64,000 nt of DNA from the NCBI RefSeq assembly GCF_036898095.1, contig NC_090744.1, positions 96,770,253 to 96,834,252 of the forward strand. Reading direction: 5' to 3'. Within the stretch, counting starts at the first letter, position 1, and each line of letters opens with the position of its first letter. The position numbers were made by a program, and so were the translations under genes. Shown here one piece after another: positions 18,701 to 29,240 of this stretch. Under the pieces are notes generated by a model. The model searched no databases. It was not told where the DNA came from and worked only from the letters and a program-made list of their open reading frames with translations. This DNA is from Palaemon carinicauda. Lineage: Eukaryota; Arthropoda; Malacostraca; Decapoda; Palaemonidae.

Positions 18701-19740
18701 TTTTCATGATTTTATTAAACTCAGAGAGCAACTGTGACATCTATCAGGGGAGGGACTATACTCATCGGTCTGTGCTTTAGTGCCCCACAGAGGTCTAACC
18801 ATCCCTTATAGTGCTATTGTCTGGGACAAGAGACAACCGCTCTGCCTACTACCTACATGAGTTTAACCACATGAGGATAACCTTATCATGGGTCCTGCAG
18901 TAGCCACTTACAAGTTGTTTGCAAATCTAGTTCCTTCATGAGACAAGAAGTTATTCATATAAGATTGAGGTTGCAACATAAGTGTAAAAGGAGAGGTAAG
19001 ACTGTCTGGCTTTTCTCACCTATTGCGCTGCAGCAGTCATTCCGTTATGTGCCTGACCAGACGCTAGATGCAGGTAAACCTCACACCCAAGTAACTACTA
19101 TATTCTTTACAGACAAGTTTTGTGTTGAAGTACTTCCCCCATCCTCCCAGCCAATGGGGGTATGGATGGAATGTATGCGAACCCTTTTCTCATAATGACC
19201 ATACATTCAGACAGCATATCCTTATGGATATACAGAAGGTTCTTCTGTGACAGCCAACTAGTTTCCTGGTAGGGACTTACTTAGCCTAACACCTGCAACA
19301 TCTTTATGCTCAGGTTGTTAGGAGGTTGATGGGAGTCATCACATTTGCTCTTCCAAAGAACCAAAGTACTTTGACATTTCCAGTGTTAGTAAACCAGCCA
19401 GTTTGGTTATAGGAGCTTCCTCCCTCAATAGGATGAGTCTCCTATTAAAGGACTATGGTTTGTATTTATGTAGGAGGAAATCACAAATTTCAAAAGAAAT
19501 TTGTACACCATCTCAACCACTTTGTAAGTTCTAAGTTAAGGTTAAAGTTAAGGTTGCTCTACCTGATAAGTGGATGAGGCTTACTGTCCACCCGCAAGGA
19601 ACGTATGTTCACCTCGTTAGAAGTTTAAACTGCCTTTTCATCTTTGCTGAAGTCATACTTCTATTAAAGTACTCAGGCTTACATAGTTATGAAAAATACA
19701 AAATACTGTACTGTACTTTTACAATTTATGATTTTTCCCC
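15766..19740 (+). mobile_element. Degraded short DIRS-like element D
   Basis: The left end (ACGAATACAAACCATCATAG near 15770-15789) is reverse-complemented at an ICR-like site near 19436-19475 (CTATGGTTTGTATTTATG), followed by AAATCACAAATTT as in the other ICRs. The right end near 19665-19710 shows CATAGTTATGAAAAATACAA, comparable to the GTTAGGAAAAATACA ends of A and B. Part of the interior (GTCTGGCTTTTCTCACC, GCTGCAGCAG, GCAGGTAAACC, 19000-19090) resembles the post-recombinase region of A and B. No RT or recombinase frame survives. It is about half the length of B and C and may be a non-autonomous deletion derivative. A LINE-tailed repeat fragment lies inside at 17700-17945. Confidence 0.55.
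17700..17945 (+). repeat. Fragment of the LINE-tailed dispersed repeat
   Basis: Reads GGCCACAGCACCAGCCACCC, then ACTACCGCTAGA, then TTTGACTGGCCAGTCAGTAC, CTTTGCCTACATATGCACTG and GGGGTTAACTACTGCACTGT. This matches the reverse complement of 56935-57172 over its length, so it is the same family in the opposite orientation, here without the conserved tail. Confidence 0.8.
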
Positions 19741-19797
19741 ATTGCTATTATCATTATTCATAGAATAGCAATTGATATTACATTAAATAAAAGTTAA

Positions 19798-20010
19798 TTG
19801 TTCCGTAACCGAAATACAAACCACGCTATTTACATAGGGTATTACTTTCGGCGTAGCTGAAATGGCGAGCCATTAGATTTTTAACGAGGGTTAACTACCC
19901 CTGCGCTAGTTAGCAGGGGTAAGGGAGGGGTAGCTAGCTACCCCTCCCCCCTCACACACTGGTGAACTGATCCACTTCACTTTTGGCTCGGACGATGAAC
20001 GGATGTCTCT
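19798..20010 (+). repeat. DIRS B left inverted terminal repeat with hairpin
   Basis: Inverted relative to 27235-27441: CTTTCGGCGTAGCTGAAATG, GAGCCATTAGATTTTTAACG, and the perfect palindrome GAGGGGTAGCTAGCTACCCC at about 19926-19947. The terminal repeats of copy A have the same hairpin. Confidence 0.9.
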
Positions 20011-20799
20011 GTTCCCGTCCTCGCATGGCAGCCATTTATTGTTTTGTCTTTACTTAATTACTTACTTTCTTTACTCATGTATATATGTAAACATATTTTT
20101 ATGTTTATGTATATATTTGAGTATAGAAATCAGTAATTTTCCTTTTCAGTGTTCGTGCTGTGTGTGTGTGTGTACGATATCACCGTGTGGCCGCCGGCAG
20201 TCAGGCCACTACGATGTATTTTCATGGGCCGCGATCTCTTCCTTGGTCCTTCGGTCGCCTCCTTCCACGGGCGCTGTGGGGAGTCGTCATCGCTGGACTT
20301 ATTATTCTGTTTTCCGCTACTCCTCTTTTCCTACGGGGAAGGTGGGGTTCAGCGTAGGATCGCGAGAGTGTAGTTTGACTACGGTCTCTCTCTCACTCTC
20401 TGGAGGTCGTTCACCTTTTACTACGTTTTCTACGATAGCTCCTCCTTTCGGGTGGAGTTGCTACGCAGTACTTTTTATCTCAATTATTTTTTTATTATTG
20501 AAGCTAATTGTATTTGTTAACTTTTCAGCTTTTTAGAACGTTTCCCTTCGGGGTGTTTCGTTCTTACTTTTAGTGAACATTCCTTTATGAATTGCATTTT
20601 TATAACTGTTATAATTCAGTTTTGGTTACTGTTCTCGACCTTCCCCCTTCCCGTGAGTGTAGGTGGGGTTGGGGCTCTTGCCTGTTATGTAATTCTTGTG
20701 TTCTTTTCCCTCGGGTTTCCTCTTCGAAGTCTTCCCGGGGGAATGAATGTTAACTAATTACTTTTTATTTTCACAGTTAACGATCTGTTTTCCGTTTGC

Positions 20800-23750
20800 T
20801 TAATGTGACAACGAAGCAGAGCTGTCTTGTTGGGACTCGGGGAGTCGGCTGTTGCTGCCTCCTCTATAAGACTTCGTCAGGGGCGTGTCTCCTTCTCCTG
20901 GTAGTTCTCCCGAGGCACCCGACAGCTCTTCAGTTCATGTTAGAACTCTCAGGAGGTTCGCCTCCTTAGGTGGGTAACTTCCCTTCCGAGGGAGGTTACC
21001 TGCCCAGGTTTGAGTTTCTTTCCCTTTCGGGGGAAACTTCTCTTACCTTTAATAATTATAATATGTTCCTGGTCCTCCAGCGGTTTTGCTCTTGGTGCTG
21101 AGCGACCGCTTTTGTAACCTTGCTCAATGGGCTGAGCGGTTACTTCTCGGACCATAGTTTTTGTGCGACTATGCTCTTGGTGCTGAGCGGTCTCACATGC
21201 AGCTACGCTCAAGGGGCTAAGCAGCTGCAGGAGCGCCTCTTTGGAGGTTGGCTCCTAGGTCACTGGCTGACCCTTCGGCCCTTGGGCTCCATCTTCAGTC
21301 TCTTCTACGAAGTTTTCCTCTCTCGTTCGCGAGAGAGGACACTCATTGAGACTCCTCTTCGGAGGACTCCTTCTGCTGTTGTTGCTGAAGGCTCAGTCCC
21401 CTTCGGGGGACAGCTGAGCCCTACGGTCTCTCCTGCGTGTGTTTCTTCCCCGGGGGGGAAGTTCACCACAGAGACTCCTCTTCGGAGGTCTCCTTCTGCT
21501 GTTGTTGCTGTTGTTGCTGAGGGCTCAGTCCCCTTCGGGGGCAGCTGATGCCACGGTCTCTCCTGCGAGTGCTTCTCCCCCTTGGGGGAGTTCACTACAG
21601 AGACTCCTCTTCGGAGGTCTGATGATGGTGCTCCTGCCTGTGGTCGTCTTCATCTTCACCCTCCCCGCAGAGGATCCTCCTGCCAGACCTTTTCCTGGAC
21701 GCAGATGCGCTGTGGACGCCAACGTACCTCGTTTCCTACGAGCGCCGGTCCCTTCGGGGCTAAGGGCTTACTCCACATTGTGGGTAAGTCCCTTTAGTGC
21801 CAGGTTTTACCTGCGCGCCCACTTTTTCCTGCGCGCTCGCGCGCAGTAGCGCTCTTGCGCTCTCCTGCTGTGTTCCAGACTTCTCTCCTGCGATCTCCTG
21901 TAGCTGAGTCTCGCCGTAGATCTCCTGATCGCCAGCGCTCACCTGTGCGCCAGTGCTCACCTGCGCGCCAGCGCTCACCTGCGCCTCGGAGTCCTTCTGT
22001 GCGCCAGCCCTCTTCAGCTCGCCAGCGCACTTCTGGACGCCCTTTCCTGCTACGCGCCTTGGGCGCCAACGGTCTCCTGTACGCCCACGATCACCTGCGC
22101 GCTAGCACACATCTGCGCTCCCTTTTCTAATGTGCGCAATGCGCGCCAACGTTCGCCCTCGCGCCCACGATCTTTGGATCTAGGCACAGGCAAGGAGATT
22201 GTTCCTTCTTTTTACACCCTCGTTCACCTTCTCGACAGCGCACATCTGCTTGCCCTTTTCCTGATGTGCGGAAGGCGCACCAGCGTTCTCCACGAGCTTC
22301 CAGATGTGGGTGGAGGCGAAAGTCTTGATTGCTTCACCTCCTCGCCGACGATCTTCTGTGCTCTAGATTTGACCGAGTCTCTGAGCGCCCGCGCGCCCAC
22401 GAGAAGTCTTCTGTACTCGCCCACGAGCGTTCGCTATTATGCGCAACCTCACCATCTGGTTCTGCCCCTCGCTGATATCTTCCGGCCGCGCAACCGCGCT
22501 CCATCGATCTCGATCGCGAGCGATTCTTCGCCTGCCCGCTAGCGTTTTCAACGCGCCAACGTGCCCACGCTTCAAATCGCCGTACGCGGCCACGCGTTGG
22601 CTCTCCTGTACGCGATCGGTCGCTACGCACCATCGCTCGCCAACGCGCCATCGCTCGCCGACGCGCCATCTCCCGCAGTGAACCATCGCTCGCTAGTCGC
22701 GCCACTCGCCATCGCTCACTTACGCGTTTTTCGGTCTTCCGACCGCGCCCACGTGTCCTCACGCGCATGCGCACACATGTTAGCCCGCGCGCGAACCAAC
22801 GATTGTACCATCGCGCGAGCGCCAAGGGCGATTTTGACCGCGATTCCTGTCGGGTTTTCGCAACACGGGCAACCTGGCGAGTGTTTCTGGAGTGCGTACT
22901 TTCAGATCGTCATAGTCACGATCTTCACCTCGTAAGCGCAGAGCATGACATGTACAAAGCATGAAGAATCTTCAGAAGAGTCTGGGTAACATTCTTCTCC
23001 CTCTTCAGGCAGGCCCCATCATCCCTCTCCTCATGATCGCCCGATCCCCTTCCCTCCAACGGTGGCTGCTGACACTGCCTCTGTCAGTCGTCAACAGCGA
23101 GAATACTTCGAGATCATGGGGTAGCCTGATTTAGCGCTTCCTCTCCACCATTCCTTGAACCAGGAGGAAGCCGTGAAGGGTGCCAGGCAGGCCACCTCTT
23201 GGCTGATCGTCGAGCTTGAGTCTCTGGCCATCCGGTCGCGACCCAAGGTTTTATACAAGGAAGCTCCGGGAAGGTTATGGAACTTTCCTCCTCTCGGACA
23301 CGTGCACCTTTCGTTTCCCAACACCAAGTGTCGAACTTGGGGACAAACTCGATGTTGAAGCATTGAGATGCAGTGACCGAGAGGTTTTCTCTCGTTGGTC
23401 CCTACCGTGGATTTCGGCAACCCAGACTCTCTTCCATCCTTGGAAGGGGCTTGTTTCAGCCCAAGGACAAGGAACGAGCAACTGAGAGGTGGGGAGAATC
23501 GTATCACGATTCGCTCCTCCAAGGCGCTTATATCCAGTCCCTACAAGCCTCCAGCGCCTCAACTTCTACAGCCTCGTTCAGCCTAGGACATCAGGACCGG
23601 CACGGGCAGCTAGACAAGGTGTCTATGCAGCCTCCCCCCTCCTGTCGGGGACGAAGGGCGAGGAGCCCTCCTGGGAGGGCAATAATCTTAGAGGGGGCGG
23701 CCTAGGCCGCAAACGCTAGGATTGGCAACCCCTACCTGCATCCCCCAGTG
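20800..23750 (+). pseudogene. DIRS B: gag-like ORF1 region, repeat-rich and broken
   Basis: This is a GC-rich 3-kb region with no frame longer than about 165 codons. It contains three tandem units of about 126 bp (21348-21620) and an 18-nt/6-residue repeat (about 21895-22030) reading RQRSPV-RQCSPA-RQRSPA in the open frame 21855-22130, followed by many looser GCGCGCCAACG-type units to about 22800. A basic, Arg/Ser/Pro-repeat protein would fit an RNA-binding gag-like ORF1. The 3' part (22.75-23.75 kb) aligns with 1.75-2.75 kb of copy A. A start codon cannot be chosen with confidence. Confidence 0.5.
21348..21620 (+). repeat. About 126-bp tandem repeat, 2.2 units, in DIRS B
   Basis: Each unit starts with GAGACTCCTCTTCGGAGG (21348, 21471, 21600; spacings 123 and 129) followed by CCTTCTGCTGTTGTTGCTG and CTCAGTCCCCTTCGGGGG. 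The spacing difference includes a gain of a GTTGTTGCT trinucleotide run. Confidence 0.9.
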
Positions 23751-24049
23751 GGGGGATGCCTGGATTTGCGCCTTCAAGTGGCAGCAACTCGGGACCGATT
23801 CCTGAACGATCTCCATGATCAGCCAGGGGTTTCGTGTCCCGTTTCGTAGCATCTCTTCCTCCCCTGTCAGCGAATCCGGTGTCGCTGAGCCCATATGCCA
23901 TGGGATCGGCAAAGGGGCTAGCCCCTCGGGCAGAGGGCGAGACCATGCTCTAGAAGGATTCTCTACAAGGTTGTCGGCGGCTCCCCCCAAGGTTCTTCAA
24001 ACGACTCTTTCTTGTAAGAAGCACCTGAAGGCTGGCGACCTGCCATCGT

Positions 24050-24520
24050 CCTCTTAGCCCTGAACAAGTTTGTCGTTCAAACTTCGGTCAGTATGATACA
24101 ACAGTTTCGATCAGACTTGTAGGGAAACCACAAGACTTCACGTGCATACTGGATCAGAGAGACAGGTACTTCCAGATCCCAATCCATCCGTCTTTACAGG
24201 AAGTACTTGGAATTCAGCCTAGGCAACAGATATACCAGTTCAAGGTGCGGTGCTTCGATCTTTCCACAGGTCCACAGGCATTCACCAGGAAGTTCATCCC
24301 GAACCCTCATGTCCACACGGGAGCGGCATCCGCCTCCTTTGCTTTCTGGATGACTGGCTACCCGGGCGGTTTCGGTATCGACCCTTCCTTCGACGCCGAG
24401 ACAAGCCTCTGGGACTTTGCCAAGATCTAAGGATCATGATAAATCTCGAGAAGTTTTCTCTGTTTCCATCGCAACAACTGGTATATCTAGGCTTAATTTT
24501 AGTCTCCAATCTCCGTTAAG
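24050..24520 (+). pseudogene. DIRS B: reverse transcriptase remnant with FLDDW
   Basis: LALNKFVVQTS near 24055-24090 equals the finger block. CILDQRDRYFQIPIHPS near 24143-24193 equals the first-Asp block, with Asp in ILDQRDRYFQ. The palm motif FLDDW is at 24343-24357, then INLEKFSLFPSQQLVYLGLI runs to about 24500. Two or more frame changes separate the blocks. The 5S-like insert of copy A is absent at the matching place (24500-24520). Confidence 0.8.
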
Positions 24521-24819
24521 CCTTCCCTTCAGATGACAGGATAGCAAGGCGGAGGAGAGTAGGAGAACCTTTCCTGAGGCGAGGAAAGTCTCCAGCCCTT
24601 TTCTGGTTACGCCTCCTAGGTCACCTTCCTCCTTGACCCCTCTAGTCCCTAACGCTCACCTCGGAATGAGTCTCCTGCTTTGGCGACTCAAGTCCTGGTG
24701 GAATCAAGACCACGATTCCCCAGACATTCTGGTCCTATGGGACCTGCCGAACGAGGGATCCTGCAGTGGTGGTTGACCTACGAAGCCTTTGCTAGAGAGT
24801 GGATCTTCTCGTCCCTCCT

Positions 24820-25130
24820 CCGCATTTGATGCTGTCCTCGGACGCGTCAAAAAAATAGGGGTGGGGCACGTTCTGAACCAAAGGATCTCAAGCCTATGGC
24901 CAGAGCTAGAAGGGTACCTCCACATCAATTGGCTAGGGATGAAGGCCATATTCTGGCCGTCAACAGTCCCAACAGGCCTCGGCGAGTCACTCCGTGAGCG
25001 ACAACACCACGGTAGTTGCTTTTCATCAAGCGGGGACGTACTTTTTCATAACAGTCTTCCCATCCTACAGTAGAGATACTGAGATGAGCCGAAGTCCACT
25101 CAATACCACTATCGGCTCGCTTCATTCCGG
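24820..25130 (+). pseudogene. DIRS B: RNase H remnant
   Basis: LSSDASK (first Asp, about 24834-24855) runs into an A-run and a stop. SVSDNTTVVAF (third Asp) lies near 24991-25024. The Glu helix cannot be read cleanly between them, although the bases TACCTCCACATCAATTGGCT near 24915 encode YLHINWL. Not functional as it stands. Confidence 0.65.
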
Positions 25131-25189
25131 ACAAGGAATGTGCTCTCCGACAGTCGGAACAGGGCATTGCAGATAGAGAGTACCGAGTG

Positions 25190-25575
25190 GTCTTTGGAAC
25201 CCCCAGTAGCCAGCAAGCTTGGACCTTGTGGTCCTGTTCGCGACGACCTTGAATTTCAAGCTGTCGCTGTACTTCTCCTCAGCCCCGGACCCCAAGGCAC
25301 CCTGCCGAGATGTCTTCCCACATCGGTGGGACAACATCAACGTCTACGCCTTGCCACCGTTGGGTCTGTGGGGAAAGGGGGCTCAACAAGACCAGACTTT
25401 CGGTCAACCTGTCGATGACTCTGATAGCTCCGCTACGGCATCAGGCAGAGTGGTTTCCGAACCTTCTGCACCCTTGATGGAACTCCCGAGAGAGTTTTCC
25501 CCCACGACAAGAGCTATAGCAACCACACCACTACATCTACCACAAGCCGTAGCTCCGCTTCGGCTCCATGCCTGA
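25190..25575 (+). pseudogene. DIRS B: methyltransferase-like segment
   Basis: LFATTLNFKLSLYFSSAPDP and DNINVYALPPL occur in one frame (about 25228-25370), then LMELPREFSPTTRAIATTPL (near 25480). The same blocks in the same order occur in copies A and C. Confidence 0.6.
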
Positions 25576-25639
25576 AGTCCATCCAGCATCTCCTCACTGA
25601 GAGAGGCGTTCCGCGACAGGTCGCGGAGCGGATGTCTTG

Positions 25640-26602
25640 ACACCTGCGAAGTCTTCCGCAGGGGTCCACCAGGTGAGGTGTAGAGTCTTCTGTGGTTGGT
25701 GTCGTGGGAGAGGTATCTCTCCCCTCGATGCCACTATTCCAGCGTTAGCGGAGTTATTGTCCATCTGCGGGAGGAATTGCGCCTTTTGCTCTCGGCGGTA
25801 AAGCCTATCACTCAGCCTCAAGCCTGGCCTTCAGGCTCTAAGGTTAGACAATTCCTCCTCGCTGGATCTTTTTTCTCTCATACGAAGCTACGAACTTACC
25901 TGCACCCAGTCGGAAGTGAGTCCTCCTCCATGGTACATGGCTCGGGTTCTTAGGGATCTTAAGGCTTCTCCCTGTGAACCATTACGCTAGTCATCTGACA
26001 GGCACCTGACTTAGAAGGCGGTGCTCTGGCTCGCTCTGGCTTCGGCCAAGCGTATCAGCGTACTTCATGGTCTCTCGTACGACTTCGCCCATTCAAGAGG
26101 ATAGGGAGAGGTAACGTTCGGGTTCGTCCCTGAGTCGGTTTCTAGACTCAAGATCTTGAAGTCCCAAACCTTCGGTTTGACTCCTTCAGGATTTCGAGTC
26201 TCCGTTCTGTAACAGATGACCCAGGCCTTCTCCTTCTATGCCCAGCAAGGAGTTGGAGGTGTTATCTTACAGAACAGCTGCAGTTCGTCTTCATGGGCAG
26301 CCCTGTTTGGGAGCACAGGAAGGACGAAGAGGAGGGTCACCAAGAATACCTTTGCAGCCTGGATTCTAGGACCATCCATCTCGCCCTGAATCCAGACCCT
26401 CCTCCGTCATGTAGCCTTAGAGCACACGATGTCAGAGGCATCGCAACGTCTCTAAGAAGACTACTCTGTGACGCAGGTGCTACAAACTGGAGTCTGGAAG
26501 CGTTGGACGACCTTCACAGCTCACTACCTGCAGGACGTGACCCACAGGAGCCTCGATACGTTTTTCTATCGGCCTGTGGTGGCTACACAACAGCTGGTCT
26601 AA
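25640..26602 (+). pseudogene. DIRS B: tyrosine recombinase, catalytic residues present but frameshifted
   Basis: LASAKRISVLHGL (about 26037-26075) keeps the first Arg. HDVRG (26425-26439) keeps HxxR. GVWKRWTTFTAHYLQDVTH keeps the Tyr (26525-26527). The frame ends VVATQQLV with a TAA at 26600-26602, as in A. HDVRGIATSL and the VTQVLQTGVW frame are offset by one base near 26455, and stops occur upstream. Of the three recognisable copies this is the only one with all three residues in view. Confidence 0.75.
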
Positions 26603-27087
26603 CCTCAGGCTCCTTAATGGACAGGTAGCAGAAGGTTGGGGGCATTGTTACCCGGTGTCAGACTGCATGATTGAAAGAGGTATGTCTGGCCCTTACTTCT
26701 TTCTTCATCCTCCCCTCTTTTGGGGAAAGCAGCATCCTAGGTTCTCTGCATAGCTGACCTCAAACCTCTGCAGGTAAACCATGCTTCCTTGTGTTCCTAG
26801 TATTAAAATGATACTGTCGCGTCCCCCATACCCTGACGAGGTGGTATTGGGAAAGTCCTAGTCCAGAATTCCATCTAAAGGTCTTCAGGTCGACTGCCTA
26901 GGACAAGTCATGCTTCTTCCCTCCACACACAAGCTTATGTAGGCCGCACACTCCTTGCGGAGCAAGGAACTTGCGAGGTGCAGGAACTCTTTTTCTCGAA
27001 GTGCTGCTCACTCGGATTCTGAGTCCCTGGGTAAAGCCAAAGTCAGTATGGCTGGGGACTTTCCACCCTTCCTAAGGGGTAAGTCAC

Positions 27088-27190
27088 CCTATGTAAATAG
27101 CGTGGTTTGTATTTCGGTTACGGAACAAATGACAAATTCGGAGATAATCTGTATTTTTCCTAACCATACAAACCTTAGCTATTTACACAT
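27088..27190 (+). repeat. DIRS B internal complementary region (ICR)
   Basis: CCTATGTAAATAGCGTGGTT ... TACGGAAC (reverse complement of 19798-19840) abuts AAATGACAAATTCGGAGATA ... ACCATACAAACCTTAGC (reverse complement of 27380-27441). Confidence 0.92.
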
Positions 27191-27234
27191 ATTTGCCCAC
27201 CAGCCCTGTCCCCCAAGTCAAGTCCTACCTCTAA

Positions 27235-27441
27235 GCGAAGTGAATCAGTTCACCAGTGTGTGAGGGGGGAGGGGTAGCTAGCTACCCCTCCCTTACCCCT
27301 GCTAACTAGCGCAGGGGTAGTTAACCCTCGTTAAAAATCTAATGGCTCGCCATTTCAGCTACGCCGAAAGTAATACCCTATGTAAATAGCTAAGGTTTGT
27401 ATGGTTAGGAAAAATACAAATTATCTCCGAATTTGTCATTT
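27235..27441 (+). repeat. DIRS B right inverted terminal repeat
   Basis: Pairs with 19798-20010; carries the GGGGTAGCTAGCTACCCC hairpin at about 27271-27290 and the GGCTCGCCATTTCAGCTACG block. Confidence 0.9.
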
Positions 27442-27677
27442 TTCACTGAGATTTGGCATATGATACTGGTCAGGTAGGAGTGTAACTGAAGCAGTCACTT
27501 GTAAAATGTGATCATCTATCACGATGTTGGGTTAATTTTTCTAAAATTTTAGCCATGGAGATGATGATGGGGTCATTCTTTTTTACTTTAGTATGTAAAG
27601 ATTTTCATACCAACTTTCAGCTTTGTATCCCAGTATGTTCCAGTTAATAAAGAAATAAGTTCATAATTTCCTTTCAG

Positions 27678-27965
27678 GCAGAAACTCCGATGAGACGTTT
27701 TGTAGCTTACATTGATCCAGAAGATAAGTTCAATGAGGAAGATAAGCTGTCACAAGTTAATACTCTTCAGCAGCTTCAAAACATTGCTAGCTATAATTTC
27801 ATGCGAGATGGATTAGTGCGAGGGCGAGTATACATTCATGCTTTATGGTTTGACATTTACACCGGCGATATATATTACTTTAGTCGTCAGCAAAAGAAAT
27901 TTGTGGATGTAAGCGAGAATAATATTGAGAGATTATTAGATGAAGTGAAGCAATATTATACTTAG
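27678..27965 (+). CDS. CAHbeta: Beta-carbonic anhydrase, last coding exon
   Basis: 288 bp, 95 residues and a TAG stop (27963-27965). The acceptor CCTTTCAG ends at 27677. The exon begins AETPMRRFVAYIDPEDKF in phase 0, continuous with PLIFQ of the previous exon. The conserved C-terminal block of animal beta-carbonic anhydrases is complete: KLSQVNTLQQLQNIASYNF, then VYIHALWFDIYTGDIYYF, then SRQQKKFVDV, ending LLDEVKQYYT. This part builds the C-terminal helix and strand region and dimer contacts, not the zinc site. No stops or shifts are present, so the gene looks functional at this end despite the 20.5-kb intron. A vertebrate-type alpha enzyme is excluded by sequence. Confidence 0.94.
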   Translation, partial: AETPMRRFVAYIDPEDKFNEEDKLSQVNTLQQLQNIASYNFMRDGLVRGRVYIHALWFDIYTGDIYYFSRQQKKFVDVSENNIERLLDEVKQYYT

Positions 27966-29104
27966 TCCAAGTAATTTATGTGTATAGTATAATATTATGT
28001 ATAAAGGTAGATCTTTACTTATTTTCCCATAAGAAGATTGTTTTGGTATGTTGTATATGGCGACATCGAATCCAGAAGTTATTTGACAAATACGTTTTTG
28101 CCATTCCATGGCTGTCCACTTCGAATGCTGTAACAGTTCCTTAAAGTTATGACAATTTCAAGTATTGTTTTTAAGTGAATCTTTGTGAGCCGATATAAAT
28201 TAAGAGCTTAAGGTATTTTCATAAGGAATTCATAACTCTATATTTCTGAAGTGAGCCCTATAAAATTGTAAGTGGAGGACTGTGGTCTGGATAAATTCAC
28301 CTTATTGTCATGACAAATGTTTTAGATTTGTCTCTTTTGCTAACATGTTTACAAAAAGGAAAAGAAGTGAGTTAGAGATTGAGGAGAGTGTTTTAGAGTT
28401 ATTCTATTTAACTCAAAGTAAGTTTCTGCTGAGCATATGTCATCGTGCTATCAGAAATTCTTATCACTACTATTAAATCTTTAATCACTCCAATTCTAAT
28501 ATGAGGTTTGTAAGGTTTCTTCTGTAGTATACAAGTTTACCTTGTGGTTTAGATATTAACTGGGCTGTTTGCAAACTGTAAGAGTAATGCATTATTTCAT
28601 CATACACTAAATGGTTTGTGGTGTCCTTTATTCAAGGTTTTTTATGTGAGGAATTTCTACCTTGATTGAATAATTTTCAGCTTACATTGATATAGGTGGA
28701 TGAATACTTTGATTTTATCTTTTCACAAAGAATGTATTCTAAGATTGTTTTGTATCTGAGTAATGTGAGCCTTCATGATGGTAATGGTTAAAGTTTGTTT
28801 TGCTCTTGTTAGTGACATAAACAAATTCTAATCTTATTTGTCATGTTTTGCTTTTATGTTGAAATTACAGTACGTGTTGAAGAAATATAACCTAGCCATA
28901 TTTTTATACACAAGGAAAGCTGGTAAAGACTCATTCTGTATAAGAGAATGAACCCTTATACTGTATCAGTTTGGGTTTGTGTAGTAAAGTTGCAGCAAGG
29001 GTTCAAATGTAATGTGCTACATTTTTAGTCGTAATTTAATTTACGGACATACTCTGACACAATGTTGTTAATATTTTAAAAATATTTTATTTTAATTGTT
29101 CATT
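27966..29104 (+). other. Probable 3' UTR and downstream sequence of carbonic anhydrase
   Basis: AT-rich sequence without open frames. The first ATTAAA-type signal is at 28472-28477, and AATAAA occurs at 29788-29793, beyond the next repeat. The cleavage site cannot be chosen from sequence alone. Confidence 0.35.
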
Positions 29105-29240
29105 ACTACTTATATCGTTTATTTATTTCCTTATTTCCTTTCCTCACTGGGCTATTTTTCCTGTTGGAGCCCTTGGGCGTATAGCATCTTGCATTTTCAA
29201 CTAGGGTTGTAGCTTAGCAAGTAATAATAATAATAATTTA
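29105..29240 (+). repeat. LINE-type 3' tail (dispersed repeat fragment)
   Basis: TTTCCTTTCCTCACTGGGCT, then CTGTTGGAGCCCTTGGGC, then CAACTAGGGTTGTAGCTTAG and (TAA)n. It matches the tail of the LINE at 10630-10765 almost base for base. Confidence 0.88.

Larger units (their letters stand above)
19798..27441 (+). mobile_element. DIRS-like retrotransposon copy B, both termini visible
   Basis: This copy is 7.64 kb. The left end TTGTTCCGTAACCGAAATAC (19798) and right end AATTTGTCATTT (27441) are fixed by the ICR at 27088-27190. A and B are the same subfamily. Interior order: GC-rich gag-like region (20.8-23.75 kb), RT, RNase H, methyltransferase-like segment, tyrosine recombinase, ICR. Many frameshifts occur, but catalytic residues are better kept than in A: FLDDW in RT, SDNTTVVAF in RNase H, and KR, HxxR and Tyr in the recombinase. 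The right end is only 236 bp from the last carbonic anhydrase exon. Confidence 0.9.
7136..27677 (+). other. 20.5-kb intron of the beta-carbonic anhydrase gene
   Basis: GT donor at 7136 and TTTCAG acceptor ending at 27677; phase 0. About 94% of its length is occupied by DIRS-like elements C, D and B, all in sense with the gene. The non-element remnants are 7136-7480, 15179-15765, about 19741-19797 and 27442-27677; they are AT-rich and show no coding signal. Confidence 0.88.

Noticed and set aside
20003..20536. 177-residue plus-strand frame with hydrophobic N-terminus in DIRS B
   Set aside because: Located just inside the terminal repeat; composition (FLYSCIYVNIFLCLCIYLSI) reflects T-rich sequence, and no counterpart was seen in copies A or C.
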